Source: Sphingomonas ginsenosidimutans (GTDB lineage Bacteria > Pseudomonadota > Alphaproteobacteria > Sphingomonadales > Sphingomonadaceae). Taken from it: a stretch of DNA of 64,000 nucleotides. This document shows, in pieces, positions 17,104 to 26,881 of the stretch (within the stretch, counting starts at the first letter, position 1; every line of letters begins with the position of its first letter). Under the pieces are notes generated by a model. The model was not told where the DNA came from. It worked only from the letters and a program-made list of their open reading frames with translations, and ran no database searches. The position numbers were made by a program, and so were the translations under genes. Location of the stretch: positions 806,001-870,000 of the forward strand of contig NZ_NWVD01000001.1 of the NCBI RefSeq assembly GCF_002374835.1, given 5' to 3'.

Positions 17104-18645
17104 TCAGAACGATGACCAGTCGTCGTTCTTGAGCGCGGCGTTACCCACCGTCGCGTGGCGCTGCTGCGGCTGGCGCTGCACCGGTGCGGCGGCCCTGGGC
17201 GCGGGGGCCGCGGCGACGGCGCGTGGCGCCGCCGCGGCGACGTCCTGCGACGTGCGGTCCAGCCGGAACATCGCGATCCGGCGCGCCAGATCCTCGGCCT
17301 CGTCGGCCAGGCTGCGCGCGGCGGCGGTTGCTTCCTCGACCATCGCGGCGTTCTGCTGCGTCACGCCGTCCATCTCGGCGACCGCGGTGTTCACCTGCCG
17401 CAGGCTGGTCGCCTGCTGATCGGCGGAGGTGGCGATACCGGACACCAGCGCGCTGACCTCGCTGATCCGCGAGACGATCTGGCCCAGCGCCTCGCCGGTG
17501 CGGGTGACCAGGCGCACGCCTTCCTCGACCTGTTCGGAACTGGCGGTGATGCGCGACTTGACGTCCTTGGCCGCATCCGCCGAGCGCTGCGCCAGCGCGC
17601 GCACTTCCGATGCGACGACCGCGAAGCCCTTGCCCGCATCGCCCGCGCGCGCCGCCTCGACGCCCGCGTTCAGCGCCAGCAGGTTGGTCTGGAACGCGAT
17701 CCCGTCGATCACCGCGATGATCTCGCTGATCTCGCCGGACGAGCTTTCGATCCGGCGCATCGCGTCGATCGCCTCGCCGACCAGGGCACCCGATGCGTCG
17801 ATGTCGGTGCGCATCGACGCGACCGCGCCGTTCGCCCGCGCGGAGGAGGTGGCGGTTTCACCGACGGTGACGGTGATCTGCTCCATCGCCGCGGCGGTTT
17901 CCTCCAGCGTCGCGGCCTGTTGCTCGGTACGGTGCGACAGGTCGCCCGACGCCTGGTTGATCTCGCTGGACGATGCCGTGATGCGGTTGGTCGCATCGGT
18001 GACCTGCGCCAGCGTGGCGCACACGTTGCGGCGCATTTCCTCGAAATCGGCGGCGATGCGGGCGTAATCGCTGGGCAGTTCCTCCAGCGGGGCGCTGAAG
18101 TCGCCGCGTGCCAGCGCGGTCAGCGCGCGGCTCAGCCGGTCGGTGACGTCGCGCCGCTTGGCTTCCTCGGCGGTGAAATAGGCGGACAGCGCGATCTCCA
18201 TGTCGAGCAGCGCGGTGCGCACCAGCAGCGTCGCGGCATCGTTGCGGCGCGCCAGCGGGCGCAGCGGCGACCAGCGCAGCATCTTGGGCAGGATGTCGGA
18301 CAGGATGCGGGCATAGCTGCTGATGTACCAGCTGGGCGCCAGGCCGATGCGGGCGTGGACGTTGCCGATCTGGATCGCGCGCGCTTCGTAGGAATCGTCC
18401 GGCCGGCCGGAGAACAGCTTGCGCCAATGGTCCTGCTGCTTGTCGCGCGCATGGTCCATCGCCGCGCTGGAGCCGAAGAAGGCGGCTGCTTCCGGATTGG
18501 CGCGGATATGGTCGTACAGCCGACGCAGCGCCTGCGGGCCGAAGCGTTCGATCGCGGCGCTGATGGTCGGGAACAGCCGGTAGTGGCGCTCCGTGAAGCC
18601 GAAATGGGCCAGCTTCTGCGCAAGTTGCGAAGAACGGTCCGACAT
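17104..18645 (-). CDS. Globin-coupled methyl-accepting chemotaxis protein (HemAT-like)
   Basis: A 513-residue soluble chemoreceptor. Residues about 5-165 are a protoglobin sensor domain; H97 in IQIGNVHARIGLAPSWYISSY is the expected proximal haem ligand. There are no membrane segments. A short HAMP-like linker precedes a complete signalling domain (about 235-465) with the hairpin tip [23 protein letters not shown]. An Ala/Pro-rich tail ends in DDWSSF, an xWxxF pentapeptide like the NWETF tether for CheR/CheB. Such proteins sense oxygen (aerotaxis). The ATG at 18645 was chosen because the globin fold starts right after it and a G-rich ribosome site precedes it; an upstream extension to 18699 is unlike the family. 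Confidence 0.93.
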   Translation of the reverse strand: MSDRSSQLAQKLAHFGFTERHYRLFPTISAAIERFGPQALRRLYDHIRANPEAAAFFGSSAAMDHARDKQQDHWRKLFSGRPDDSYEARAIQIGNVHARIGLAPSWYISSYARILSDILPKMLRWSPLRPLARRNDAATLLVRTALLDMEIALSAYFTAEEAKRRDVTDRLSRALTALARGDFSAPLEELPSDYARIAADFEEMRRNVCATLAQVTDATNRITASSSEINQASGDLSHRTEQQAATLEETAAAMEQITVTVGETATSSARANGAVASMRTDIDASGALVGEAIDAMRRIESSSGEISEIIAVIDGIAFQTNLLALNAGVEAARAGDAGKGFAVVASEVRALAQRSADAAKDVKSRITASSEQVEEGVRLVTRTGEALGQIVSRISEVSALVSGIATSADQQATSLRQVNTAVAEMDGVTQQNAAMVEEATAAARSLADEAEDLARRIAMFRLDRTSQDVAAAAPRAVAAAPAPRAAAPVQRQPQQRHATVGNAALKNDDWSSF

Positions 18646-18740
18646 AGAGATGGTCCCCCCCTGAATGACGTGGGCCGACTGTCCGGCATGACCTTGCAAT
18701 AACCGGTTAATGCACTGAAAAATCAGACCAAAGTCTAATA

Positions 18741-18772
18741 GAAAAATGGCCGCCGAAATCGTCGGCGGCCAT
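18741..18772 (-). terminator. Rho-independent terminator of the membrane chemoreceptor gene
   Basis: A perfect 11-bp stem (ATGGCCGCCGA / TCGGCGGCCAT) with a 5-base loop is followed on the minus strand by a run of five T. It lies 26 bases after the stop of the receptor at 18798-20234 and so separates it from the globin-coupled receptor gene. Confidence 0.85.
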
Positions 18773-18797
18773 CTTCATGGATAGTGGATGCGGCGCG

Positions 18798-20234
18798 TCA
18801 GAACTCCGACCAGTCGCCTTCTTCCACGACGCGCGCTGCGGCGGCGCCTCCCCCCGCCGCCACGACGCGACGGGCGATCGTGCGGCTGCCCTGTGCGGCG
18901 CGGGCCTGCAGCGCATGCACCGGCGAGGCGGGCGCGGCGGGCGCGGCGCGGCCGGTCTGGCCGCCGACGCGGAACTTGCCCACTTCCGCCACCAGCCGGT
19001 CGGCTTCCTCGGCCAGGCTGCGCGCGGCGGCGGTCGCCTGTTCGACCATCGCGGCGTTCTGCTGGGTCACGCCGTCCATTTCCGACACGGCGGTATTGAC
19101 CTGCTGCAACCCCGTCGCTTGCTGTTCGGCGGACGTGGTGATGGTGCCCACCAGGTCGCTGATCTCGCTGATCCGCCCGATGATCCGCTGCAGCGCCCTG
19201 CCGGTCTCGCTGACCAGCTGGACACCGGACTGGACCTGTTCGGACGATGCCATGATCTTCGTCTTGACGTCCTTGGCGGCATCCGCGGATCGCTGTGCCA
19301 GCGCCCGGACTTCCGATGCGACGACCGCGAAGCCCTTGCCCGCATCGCCCGCCCGCGCCGCTTCGACACCCGCGTTCAGCGCCAGCAGGTTGGTCTGGAA
19401 CGCGATCCCGTCGATGACGCTGATGATTTCGGAGATTTCGCTCGAAGCGCGCTCGATGCCGCCCATCGCGTCCATCGCGCGCTGGACGATCGTGCCCGAC
19501 TGCTCGGCCTCGCCGCGCGCTTCGCCGACGACCGAGTTGGCGCGCTGCGCGCCGGCGGCGGTTTCGCGCACGGTCGTGGTGATCTCGTCCATCGCGGCGG
19601 CGGTTTCTTCCAAACTGGCGGCCTGCTGCTCGGTGCGCTGCGACAGGTCGTCCGATGCCTGGCGGATGTCGGCGGCGCCCCCGTTGATCCCGTGGCTCGC
19701 TTCGGCCACCGCGCTCATCGCGCGGCTCACCGCGTCCATCGCGCGGTTATAGTCGGTCCGCAGCTTTTCGTAATCGGCCGGGAATGCCATGTCGATGCGA
19801 TAGGTCAGATCGTTCTCGGCCACCCGGCCCAGCCCGTTGCCCAGCGCGCCCACGACCACCTTCTGCGCTTCGGCGGCGGCATTGACCGACTCCGCATTGC
19901 GGCGGAACACGTCCATCGCCTTCGTCATGCGACCGACGCAGTCGGTGAAATCGGTGAAGTCGATCGGCGTGCTCAGATCGCCCGCTGCCAGCCCCTCCAT
20001 GCGCACCACCGTGCCGACATACGGATCGCAGATCAGCTTCTTTGATCCGAACGCGACGACGACGGTCGTGACGAACGCCAGCGCGGCGATGGTCACTGCG
20101 GTGCTGGCGCCGATCACGCCCGCGCCGAGCAGCGCGGTGGCCGCCATCATGCTCGCCCCCAAAAAGGTGTAAAGGCAGAACAAGACATCGAACTTGCGCC
20201 GGATCGGCGCCTTTGCCTTGAACCAGTAGAGCAT
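18798..20234 (-). CDS. Membrane methyl-accepting chemotaxis protein without periplasmic domain
   Basis: A 478-residue chemoreceptor. Two closely spaced hydrophobic helices (about 17-62) leave almost no periplasmic loop, so it probably senses a membrane or cytoplasmic signal, such as energy state, or works with a partner. About 65-175 resembles tandem HAMP segments, then the signalling domain (about 200-425) carries the same [21 protein letters not shown] hairpin as its neighbour. A Gly/Ala-rich tail ends in GDWSEF, an xWxxF tether motif. The ATG at 20234 is preceded by GGAGAGG; 19 extra upstream codons are possible but unlikely. It is encoded apart from the main che operon by a terminator. 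Confidence 0.93.
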   Translation of the reverse strand: MLYWFKAKAPIRRKFDVLFCLYTFLGASMMAATALLGAGVIGASTAVTIAALAFVTTVVVAFGSKKLICDPYVGTVVRMEGLAAGDLSTPIDFTDFTDCVGRMTKAMDVFRRNAESVNAAAEAQKVVVGALGNGLGRVAENDLTYRIDMAFPADYEKLRTDYNRAMDAVSRAMSAVAEASHGINGGAADIRQASDDLSQRTEQQAASLEETAAAMDEITTTVRETAAGAQRANSVVGEARGEAEQSGTIVQRAMDAMGGIERASSEISEIISVIDGIAFQTNLLALNAGVEAARAGDAGKGFAVVASEVRALAQRSADAAKDVKTKIMASSEQVQSGVQLVSETGRALQRIIGRISEISDLVGTITTSAEQQATGLQQVNTAVSEMDGVTQQNAAMVEQATAAARSLAEEADRLVAEVGKFRVGGQTGRAAPAAPASPVHALQARAAQGSRTIARRVVAAGGGAAAARVVEEGDWSEF

Positions 20235-20306
20235 TGTACCTCTCCGACGCCACATGGCGCATGTTTGACCCGCGCTAACGCGACGGCTCATTTATGTGCG
20301 CAAACG

Positions 20307-20321
20307 ATAAACAAGGGTTAA
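20307..20321. promoter_or_regulatory. CtrA-like box before the membrane chemoreceptor gene
   Basis: The plus strand reads ATAA-N7-TTAA (minus strand TTAA-CCCTTGT-TTAT), one mismatch from TTAA-N7-TTAA. It lies about 75 bases upstream of the receptor start, a plausible activator position. A similar near-match occurs before the STAS/cheA operon. Confidence 0.35.
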
Positions 20322-20402
20322 GTTTGAGCCCGCACGGCCCGGAAATCCGGGCGTTATCGTGCCAGGATCACGCATTTTTGATCCATGCTGGAGAAGGCTT
20401 TA

Positions 20403-20419
20403 ATCCGATCGTATCGGAT
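20403..20419. repeat. Inverted repeat ATCCGAT-CGT-ATCGGAT
   Basis: A perfect 7-bp-arm inverted repeat in the 235-base gap between the chemoreceptor gene and the DUF4153 gene. No T-run follows on either strand, so it is not an obvious terminator. Its arms share TATCCG/CGGATA-type sequence with the site before modA and with the palindrome ATCCGATCGGAT at 33617-33628. A separate GC-rich hairpin (20443-20459) could end the DUF4153 transcript. Confidence 0.4.
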
Positions 20420-20469
20420 ATGGTTGCGATCGCGTTCAATGGCCCCGGCCGACCCGGGGGGTAAGAGCC

Positions 20470-22158
20470 CTATGGCAGCGGATCGCCGACCGGCTGTCCA
20501 CCGATGAACAACTGGCGCCGCTCCACCGTGCGCACCTCCGCCTCGCCGCGTTCCAGCGCGGCGCGCTGCCGTGCGTCGATCACGAAACGTGGCGCAGGAA
20601 CCGCGCGCCAGCGGGTGCCGTCGTCGCGCCATGTCGTGATATGCGCGTCGTTGACGATCACCACTTCGCGCGGATCGGGCTGGATCAGGACGACGCAATG
20701 GTCGAACGGGCCGCACGCCTCGATATCGCTCAGCCGGTCGTACAGACGCGGGGGCAGCGCCGCGCCGCGCGGCAGGACGGTCAGCCGGTCCTTTGGCGGG
20801 GTGGTCAGATGGTCCAGGTCGTAGCGGGTCGTCCGCGCCAGCGTGCGCGTGGCGGTGGTGCGGATCTCCGCGGTCATGCCGCGCGTCGCCAGCCGGCGCA
20901 GCGCCGCGATGCCGGGGGCGCCGTAGTCGAACCGCATCGCGGTCCAGTCGAATGCCGCCGCCGCCACGCGCCCGCTCTCCAGCCGCGCCAGCTGGTCGTG
21001 CGCCGACAGCCGGTCGAACGCCGCCAGCGGCGTCGCCAGGAACAACGCGCCCGCTGCGATCGCCAGCGCCAGCCGCAGGTTCGCGACGCGCAGGTCGCCG
21101 GCCAGCCGCTGTCGCCGCCGCACCAGCGCAACGGCATAGGCCAGGCCATAGGCGCAGGCGATCGCGGTGAACACCAGCGCCCATAGCCGGTCCGGGGTCA
21201 GCCCGTGCTGCGCGATCCGCGCGCCGGTGGATATCGCGGCCACCACCGCCAGCGGCAGGATCGCGCCGCTCAGCGTCATCACCGCGATGCGCGGCACCGG
21301 CGCGCGCGGGTCATCCTCGGGCGTGTCGCCGATCGTCGCGTTGATCAGGATCAGCGCCCCCGCGACGCAGCACAGCAGGATCGGCGTCGTCGCGCTGGTC
21401 GCCTGCCACAGCGGCGCCAACCCGGTGAACGGCAGCGCCGCCAGGAACAGCAGCAATCCCGTCGCCAGCACCGGCGCCAGCACCGACAGGATCGTGGTGA
21501 CGACGCGCTGCATCGCGGCCAGCATCGCCGCCCGCTCGCGCAGCAGCCCGATCGCGGCGCCCAGCGCGACGCCCGACAGCGGCCAGCCGAACCAGCCGTG
21601 GCGCAACAGCCGCTCGATGACGCGAAGCCCGATCAGCGCGAACAATTGCGCCAGCAGAAACGCCAGCAGCCACGCGATCGCCAGGAACGCGACCGCGCCG
21701 ATCGACAGGATCAGGTCGGTCCACGCATGGCGGTGGATCGCCGCATAGGGCAGCCGCCCCGTATCGGCGCCCACGCGCGCGCCGCGCCATCCCTGGTACA
21801 GCGGCACCGCGATTCCGCCGGCCAGTACCGCGCAGACGATCCGCCAGATATCGGGCGAGCTGCCGGACGTCAGCGGCAGGTTCCACCACGTCACCAGCGC
21901 GACGACCGCGCCGGTCGCCGCGGCGAACATCAGGTCCCGTGCCGGGCGCGGGCGCTCGATCACGATCGCCGCAGCGACGCCGGCGACCACGAGGAACGTC
22001 GCCAGCGCATACAGCGCGTCGCGCGCCGCGCCGGCACTGCCCGCATGGTCGGTCAGCGCGTGGGCGGCGCTGCCGATGACGGCCCCCGCCGCCGCCAGCC
22101 CCCAGGCCCGCGCCGGCCATTCCTCCGCCGCCGCGTCCTGCGTCCGCGCCTGTTCCAT
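20470..22158 (-). CDS. DUF4153 family polytopic membrane protein
   Basis: A 562-residue membrane protein with about ten to twelve hydrophobic segments over residues 15-390 and a soluble C-terminal region of about 160 residues containing two cysteines close together (EACGPFDHC) and ending GGQPVGDPLP. The pattern matches DUF4153 proteins, whose function is not established. It stands alone on the minus strand. The ATG at 22158 has GGCGAG next to it; an ATG at 22191 would add 11 charged residues. Confidence 0.75.
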   Translation of the reverse strand: MEQARTQDAAAEEWPARAWGLAAAGAVIGSAAHALTDHAGSAGAARDALYALATFLVVAGVAAAIVIERPRPARDLMFAAATGAVVALVTWWNLPLTSGSSPDIWRIVCAVLAGGIAVPLYQGWRGARVGADTGRLPYAAIHRHAWTDLILSIGAVAFLAIAWLLAFLLAQLFALIGLRVIERLLRHGWFGWPLSGVALGAAIGLLRERAAMLAAMQRVVTTILSVLAPVLATGLLLFLAALPFTGLAPLWQATSATTPILLCCVAGALILINATIGDTPEDDPRAPVPRIAVMTLSGAILPLAVVAAISTGARIAQHGLTPDRLWALVFTAIACAYGLAYAVALVRRRQRLAGDLRVANLRLALAIAAGALFLATPLAAFDRLSAHDQLARLESGRVAAAAFDWTAMRFDYGAPGIAALRRLATRGMTAEIRTTATRTLARTTRYDLDHLTTPPKDRLTVLPRGAALPPRLYDRLSDIEACGPFDHCVVLIQPDPREVVIVNDAHITTWRDDGTRWRAVPAPRFVIDARQRAALERGEAEVRTVERRQLFIGGQPVGDPLP

Positions 22159-22307
22159 CTCGCCGCCGTCCCGCCGTGCCTGTCGCGGCATGTCCTATCA
22201 TGCGCGCCGCGATCGTCCACGCGCGAAGCGCCCGGCAGGGCGGCTCTGGCGCGATCGGGCGCGGGCTGCTATCGGGGGGCGTTCAGCGATTCAGACGGGG
22301 GGCGAGC

Positions 22308-22367
22308 ATGTTCGATCATATCACGCGTATCGCCGACCTGCGCCTGGGCGGCCTGCGCCGCCACTGA
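22308..22367 (+). CDS. Possible 19-residue peptide upstream of the ABC exporter
   Basis: A short frame (MFDHITRIADLRLGGLRRH) begins 4-5 bases after a strong GGGGGGCGAGC ribosome-site-like sequence and ends 88 bases before the exporter gene. It could be a leader peptide or a small basic peptide. There is no other support, and a chance frame is quite possible. Confidence 0.2.
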   Translation: MFDHITRIADLRLGGLRRH

Positions 22368-22455
22368 CGCGGGCGGGGCGCCATGCGCGCCCGTCGCCCT
22401 GATCCTCTACCGCTGACACGAAGGCGCGCGCCCACCGGCGCTGCGACATGCTCCG

Positions 22456-24249
22456 ATGACCGACGACGACGACGACAACGATCTGTTTCCGCGCGCCTCC
22501 GTGCTGCGCCGGGTGCTGGCCTTCACCTTCCGCCTGTGGCGGCGGCGGCCCGCGCTGGCGGCGGCGTGCGTCGGCGCGATGCTGCTGTCGACGCTGACCG
22601 AGGTGTTCGGGCCGCCCTATGCCGGCGCCTTGATCGATGCGGTCGGGCGCGGCGATCCGGCGGCGGCGTGGCATGCCTTTGCGATGATCGCGGGGCTCAG
22701 CGGTGCGATGGTGGTGTTCCGCCACCTCGGCTGGTGGGCGATCACCCCGTTCACGCTGGGGATGATGCGCGACGTCACGCAGGAGGCGTTCGCGCGCGTC
22801 CAGCGGTTGTCGAGCGACTGGCACAGCAATGCCTTCTCCGGCTCGACCGTGCGGCGGATCACCCGCGGCATGTGGGCGCTCGATCTGCTCAACGACGTGC
22901 TGCTCCTGTCGCTGCTGCCGTCGCTGACGGTGCTGGCGGGGACGGTCGTGCTGCTGGCGCTGCACTGGCCGCTGCTGGGCGCGGTGATGGGGGTGGGGGC
23001 GGTCGCCTATATCGTGCTGACGGTCGGGCTGGCGACGCGCGTGCTGGCGCCGATCGCGCGGCTGTCGAACCAGTGGGACACGCGCATCGGCGGCGTGCTG
23101 GCCGATGCGGTCGGCACGAATGCGGTGGTCAAGGCGTTCGGCGGCGAGGCGGCGGAGGAAGCGCGGCTGGCGCGTGTGCTCGCCAAATGGCGGCGGCGCA
23201 CGCTGCGCACCTGGATGGCGTTCACCTGGGCGGGGTCGGGGCAGCTGGTGCTGCTGTGGCTGATCCGGCTGGCGGTGACGGGAACCGCGCTGTGGCTGTG
23301 GGGGCAGGGCCGCGCGAGTGCGGGCGACATGGCCTATGTCGTCACCAGCTATCTCGTGCTCAACGGCTATCTGCGCGACATCGGCCAGTATGTGCATCAG
23401 CTCCAGCGGTCGGTGAACGAGATGGAGGAACTGGTCGCGCTGCATGACGAGTCGCTGGGCGTCGCCGATCGCGCCGATGCGCAGCCGATCCGCGTGACGC
23501 GGGGCGCGATCCGCTTCGCCGACGTGACGTTCCGCTACGCCGGACAGGACCGGCCGCTGTACGAGCATCTGTCGGTCGACATTCCGGCCGGGCAGCGCGT
23601 CGGGCTGGTCGGCCCGTCGGGATCGGGCAAGACCAGCTTCGTCAAGCTGATCCAGCGCCTGTACGATGTCGATGCCGGAACGATCACCATCGACGGACAG
23701 GATGTGGCGCGCGCGACGCAGCGGTCGCTACGGCAACAGGTGGCGATCGTGCCGCAGGAACCGGTGTTGTTCCACCGCACGCTGGCGGAGAACATCGGCT
23801 ACGGTCGCCCCGGCGCCACCGCGGCACAGGTCGAGGAGGCGGCGCGGCTGGCCAATGCGCATGACTTCATCATGCGGCTGCCGCGCGGCTATCGCACCCT
23901 GGTGGGCGAACGCGGGGTCAAGCTGTCGGGCGGCGAGCGTCAGCGCGTCGCGATCGCGCGCGCCTTCCTGGCGGATGCGCCGATCCTGATCCTGGACGAG
24001 GCGACCTCCAGCCTCGATTCGGAAAGCGAGGCGGCGATCCAGCAGGCGATGGAGCGGCTGATGATCGGGCGTACCGCGATCGTCATCGCACACCGTCTGT
24101 CGACCGTCCGCGCGCTCGACCGGATCCTGGTGTTCGCGAACGGCAGGATCGTGGAGGACGGCACGCACGACGCGCTGCTGACGCTCGGCGGCGGCCATTA
24201 CCGGCGGCTGTTCGAACATCAGGCGGGCACGGCGGCGGAGATCGCCTGA
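22456..24249 (+). CDS. ABC exporter, fused membrane and ATPase domains
   Basis: A 597-residue half-transporter of MsbA/ATM type. An acidic N-terminus ([11 protein letters not shown]) is followed by six membrane helices (about 30-325), then the nucleotide-binding domain with Walker [12 protein letters not shown] (about 384-394), Q-loop [19 protein letters not shown], signature LSGGERQR, Walker [16 protein letters not shown] and H-loop [12 protein letters not shown]. All catalytic motifs are intact. It should work as a homodimer exporting a hydrophobic or lipid-like substrate. No adjacent gene defines the cargo; the closest functional neighbours are the lipid-modifying genes several kb away. 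Confidence 0.88.
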   Translation: MTDDDDDNDLFPRASVLRRVLAFTFRLWRRRPALAAACVGAMLLSTLTEVFGPPYAGALIDAVGRGDPAAAWHAFAMIAGLSGAMVVFRHLGWWAITPFTLGMMRDVTQEAFARVQRLSSDWHSNAFSGSTVRRITRGMWALDLLNDVLLLSLLPSLTVLAGTVVLLALHWPLLGAVMGVGAVAYIVLTVGLATRVLAPIARLSNQWDTRIGGVLADAVGTNAVVKAFGGEAAEEARLARVLAKWRRRTLRTWMAFTWAGSGQLVLLWLIRLAVTGTALWLWGQGRASAGDMAYVVTSYLVLNGYLRDIGQYVHQLQRSVNEMEELVALHDESLGVADRADAQPIRVTRGAIRFADVTFRYAGQDRPLYEHLSVDIPAGQRVGLVGPSGSGKTSFVKLIQRLYDVDAGTITIDGQDVARATQRSLRQQVAIVPQEPVLFHRTLAENIGYGRPGATAAQVEEAARLANAHDFIMRLPRGYRTLVGERGVKLSGGERQRVAIARAFLADAPILILDEATSSLDSESEAAIQQAMERLMIGRTAIVIAHRLSTVRALDRILVFANGRIVEDGTHDALLTLGGGHYRRLFEHQAGTAAEIA

Positions 24250-24316
24250 CGCGCGTGGGTGCCGCCGCGGCGAGATTGCGCATGATTTCGCGCGCGAACG
24301 GCGGCAAAAGGGGCGG

Positions 24317-25180
24317 ATGGCCGATACCACGCTCATCCGCCCCGCCGGCACCGCCGACGATTGGACCATCCCCCAGGGCTGGGACCGCTACACGCCCGAG
24401 GAACATGCCACCTGGGACACGCTGTTCGCGCGCCAGCTGCGGCAGCTGCCCGGCCGCGTCGCGCCGGAATTCCTCGAAGGGCTGGACGTGCTGCGGCTGT
24501 CGCGGCCCGGCATCCCCGATTTCGCCGAGCTGTCCGACCGGCTGATGGCGGCGACCGGGTGGCAGGTGGTGGCGGTGCCCGGGCTGGTCCCCGACGACGT
24601 GTTCTTCGATCACCTCGCCAACCGGCGCTTCGTCGCCGGCAACTTCATCCGCCGCCCCAACGAACTCGACTATCTTCAGGAACCGGACGTCTTTCACGAC
24701 GTGTTCGGGCACGTGCCGCTGCTCGCCAACCCGGTGTTCGCCGATTACATGCAGGCCTATGGCCGCGGTGGGCAGCGCGCCGCGGCGATGGGTGCGATCG
24801 ACCGGCTGGCGCGGCTCTACTGGTATACCGTCGAATTCGGGCTGGTGCGTACCGACGACGGGCTGAAGCTGTATGGCGCGGGGATCGTGTCGTCCCACGC
24901 CGAATCGATCTTCGCGCTCGACGATCCGTCGCCGCACCGGCTGGGCTTCGACCTCAAACGGCTGCTGCGCACCCGATACCGGATCGACGATTTCCAGCAG
25001 AACTACTTCGTGATCGACAGTTTTGAGGATCTGCTCGACGTCACGCTCAACACCGATTTCGGCCCGGTATATGAGCAACTGGCCGGTCTGCCCGACATCG
25101 AGGTGGATACGATCCTGCCCGAGGACCGCATCTACACCCGCGGTACGCAGGCCTATGCGCGGGGGAAGGCGGCGCTCTAG
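24317..25180 (+). CDS. phhA: Phenylalanine 4-monooxygenase
   Basis: A 287-residue non-haem iron, pterin-dependent aromatic amino-acid hydroxylase of the short bacterial type. The iron ligands are visible: H127 and H132 in EPDVFHDVFGHVPLL and E173 in YWYTVEFGL. It converts phenylalanine to tyrosine with O2 and tetrahydropterin, the first step of phenylalanine breakdown. No pterin-4a-carbinolamine dehydratase gene is adjacent. The ATG at 24317 has AGGGGCGG upstream. It is convergent with the next gene. Confidence 0.95.
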   Translation: MADTTLIRPAGTADDWTIPQGWDRYTPEEHATWDTLFARQLRQLPGRVAPEFLEGLDVLRLSRPGIPDFAELSDRLMAATGWQVVAVPGLVPDDVFFDHLANRRFVAGNFIRRPNELDYLQEPDVFHDVFGHVPLLANPVFADYMQAYGRGGQRAAAMGAIDRLARLYWYTVEFGLVRTDDGLKLYGAGIVSSHAESIFALDDPSPHRLGFDLKRLLRTRYRIDDFQQNYFVIDSFEDLLDVTLNTDFGPVYEQLAGLPDIEVDTILPEDRIYTRGTQAYARGKAAL

Positions 25181-25196
25181 GCGATCCGCCGGCCCG

Positions 25197-25793
25197 TCAT
25201 TCCCCCGCCAGCCGGCGCCCCAGCGTCCGGCGGATCGCGCGCTGTTCCAGAATGCGGCCGACCAGATAGAGGAACGCGAAGATCCCCGCGAAGACATAGG
25301 CGGACGTGGCGGAGGCCTTCTTGCCCTCCGGCTTCTTGTCCTTCTTCGGCGGTTCGGGGGCGGGGGCGCCCAGCATCTTGTCGATGGGGTTCAGCGTCCG
25401 CACGACCGGGGGCTTTTCGGGCTTCTTCGGCGCGGCCTGTTCCTTGGCTGCCTCATATTTGCCGATCAGGATCGTCGCCTGCCCGAACGCCACGAACAGC
25501 AACGGCGCCAGGAAGCAGAACAGCAGCATCCGGCTGACCATGTGGTAATGCAGCGCGCGCCCCGCGCCGTCGTCGCGGATCTGCAACTCGCCATGGTCGA
25601 ACACGGCCATCTTGTCCTGCGCGGCGGGGTCCTTCTTGGTGAAGCGCAGCGTGTCGTCGACGCATTCGTGGCTGGTGCCGGTTTCGCGGAACAGCGGCGC
25701 CAGCCGGGTGAACGCTTCCTCGCGCGACTGTTCGGGGGGCAGCGGCACGCTGCCGCGGATGTGCCAGATCGATTCGAAGAAGCGGCGATTCAT
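25197..25793 (-). CDS. Conserved hypothetical membrane protein
   Basis: A 198-residue protein of unknown function. The first 100 residues are soluble (MNRRFFESIWHIRG..., with a single cysteine in SHECVDD), followed by one hydrophobic helix (about 100-125), a Lys/Pro-rich linker (about 130-165) and a second helix near the C-terminus (AYVFAGIFAFLYLVGRIL), then a basic tail. The start at 25793 has AAGGGGTG upstream; a longer frame to 25913 lacks a ribosome site. It lies 44 bases downstream of the fatty-acid-hydroxylase-like gene on the same strand, so it may share its transcript. No recognisable domain. Confidence 0.75.
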   Translation of the reverse strand: MNRRFFESIWHIRGSVPLPPEQSREEAFTRLAPLFRETGTSHECVDDTLRFTKKDPAAQDKMAVFDHGELQIRDDGAGRALHYHMVSRMLLFCFLAPLLFVAFGQATILIGKYEAAKEQAAPKKPEKPPVVRTLNPIDKMLGAPAPEPPKKDKKPEGKKASATSAYVFAGIFAFLYLVGRILEQRAIRRTLGRRLAGE

Positions 25794-25837
25794 CACACCC
25801 CTTGCGGTCGGGCCGGGCACGGTCAGGCTGGCCGCGT

Positions 25838-26881
25838 TCATTCCGCCGGCACCGCGTCGGCGACCGATGCGGTGCCGGGGCGGCGCGACAGCTTCTCCTT
25901 CATCGTCTTCCACGCTTCGGTGAAGGGATAGGTCATCTGTTCGCGGATCGACATGCGGCGCCCGCCTTCCATGCCCAGCAACTCCGCCTCACCGTCGACG
26001 CAGGTGCCGAAGATACGGTCGATGAAGATGAAGGTGTTGGCGTAGTTGCTGCGGCTGCCCTCGAAATCCTGCGAATGGTGGACGCTGTGATGTTCGGTGG
26101 TATTGAACAGGAAACGCCACCAGCCCGGCGTGTTGAAGCGCACGTTGATGTGCTGGTACGTGCTGACCGACATGCCGATCGCCCCGGCCAGCAACGCGGC
26201 GCGCGGCAGGAAATCGAACATCCCGCCGATGCCCAGCCCGATCAGGAACAGCTCGGTCGGGTTGCCCACCGCGCCCTTGTTGATGTTCAGCTGGGTGATG
26301 TAATGGTGGACCGAGTGGGACAGCCACAGCGGGTACCAGTTGTGCATCCCGCGGTGCATCCAATATTGCCCGAAATCGAAGATAAACATGATCAGGAATG
26401 CCTGCACCAGCAGCGGCAGGCTGGTGAAGAACGCCAGCTTTTCCATCGCGAAATTGTCGCGGATCGCAGACAGGATCGCGTCGCTGCCGATCTGGCTTTC
26501 GACCATCCTGAGCGCGGTATAGCCCAGCCCGACGTAGAACAGGTCGGTGGTCAGTTCCTTCCACGTCAGCTTCCAGCTTTCGTGGCGCGGGGTCAGCCAT
26601 TCCAGGAACAGCAGGAACGCCTTGAACGCGATGCCGATGCCGATCGCGGTCGATGCCTTGGCGATCGAATTGGGCGCATAATACCAGAAGGCGACCAGCG
26701 CGAAGAGCACCGCCGGCTGGAACCAGGTGAAGAACAGCACCTTGGCGCGCGAACCCTCGACGCGGGGGACGTTCTCCCACCCGACCGTCACGGGGGATTG
26801 CGCCCCGATGATCCGCTTGCCGACCCGTGTTCCCTGTCCGGTCGGCTGTCCGATAGCCTGGCCATTAGCCTGCATAGTCAT
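25838..26881 (-). CDS. Sterol desaturase / fatty acid hydroxylase superfamily protein (copy 1)
   Basis: A 347-residue membrane di-iron oxygenase. The eight-histidine pattern is present: H176 and H180 (GQYWMHRGMHN), H189/H192/H193 (LSHSVHHYITQLN) and H264/H265/H268/H269 (EHHSVHHSQ), between hydrophobic helices. The family hydroxylates or desaturates lipid chains using O2. It is a paralogue of the protein at 30267-31184, sharing the HHxxTQLN...KGAVGNP and DRxFGT segments, but with a 35-residue longer N-terminus. A CATAG-N7-CTATG palindrome lies 172 bases upstream. ATG at 26881 overlaps GAGGGG closely; the second ATG at 26875 has better spacing. Confidence 0.9.
   Translation of the reverse strand: MTMQANGQAIGQPTGQGTRVGKRIIGAQSPVTVGWENVPRVEGSRAKVLFFTWFQPAVLFALVAFWYYAPNSIAKASTAIGIGIAFKAFLLFLEWLTPRHESWKLTWKELTTDLFYVGLGYTALRMVESQIGSDAILSAIRDNFAMEKLAFFTSLPLLVQAFLIMFIFDFGQYWMHRGMHNWYPLWLSHSVHHYITQLNINKGAVGNPTELFLIGLGIGGMFDFLPRAALLAGAIGMSVSTYQHINVRFNTPGWWRFLFNTTEHHSVHHSQDFEGSRSNYANTFIFIDRIFGTCVDGEAELLGMEGGRRMSIREQMTYPFTEAWKTMKEKLSRRPGTASVADAVPAE

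Noticed and set aside
20443..20459. Intrinsic terminator after the DUF4153 gene
   Set aside because: The hairpin is strong (CCCCGG/CCGGGG), but no T-run follows on the minus strand; left unassigned.
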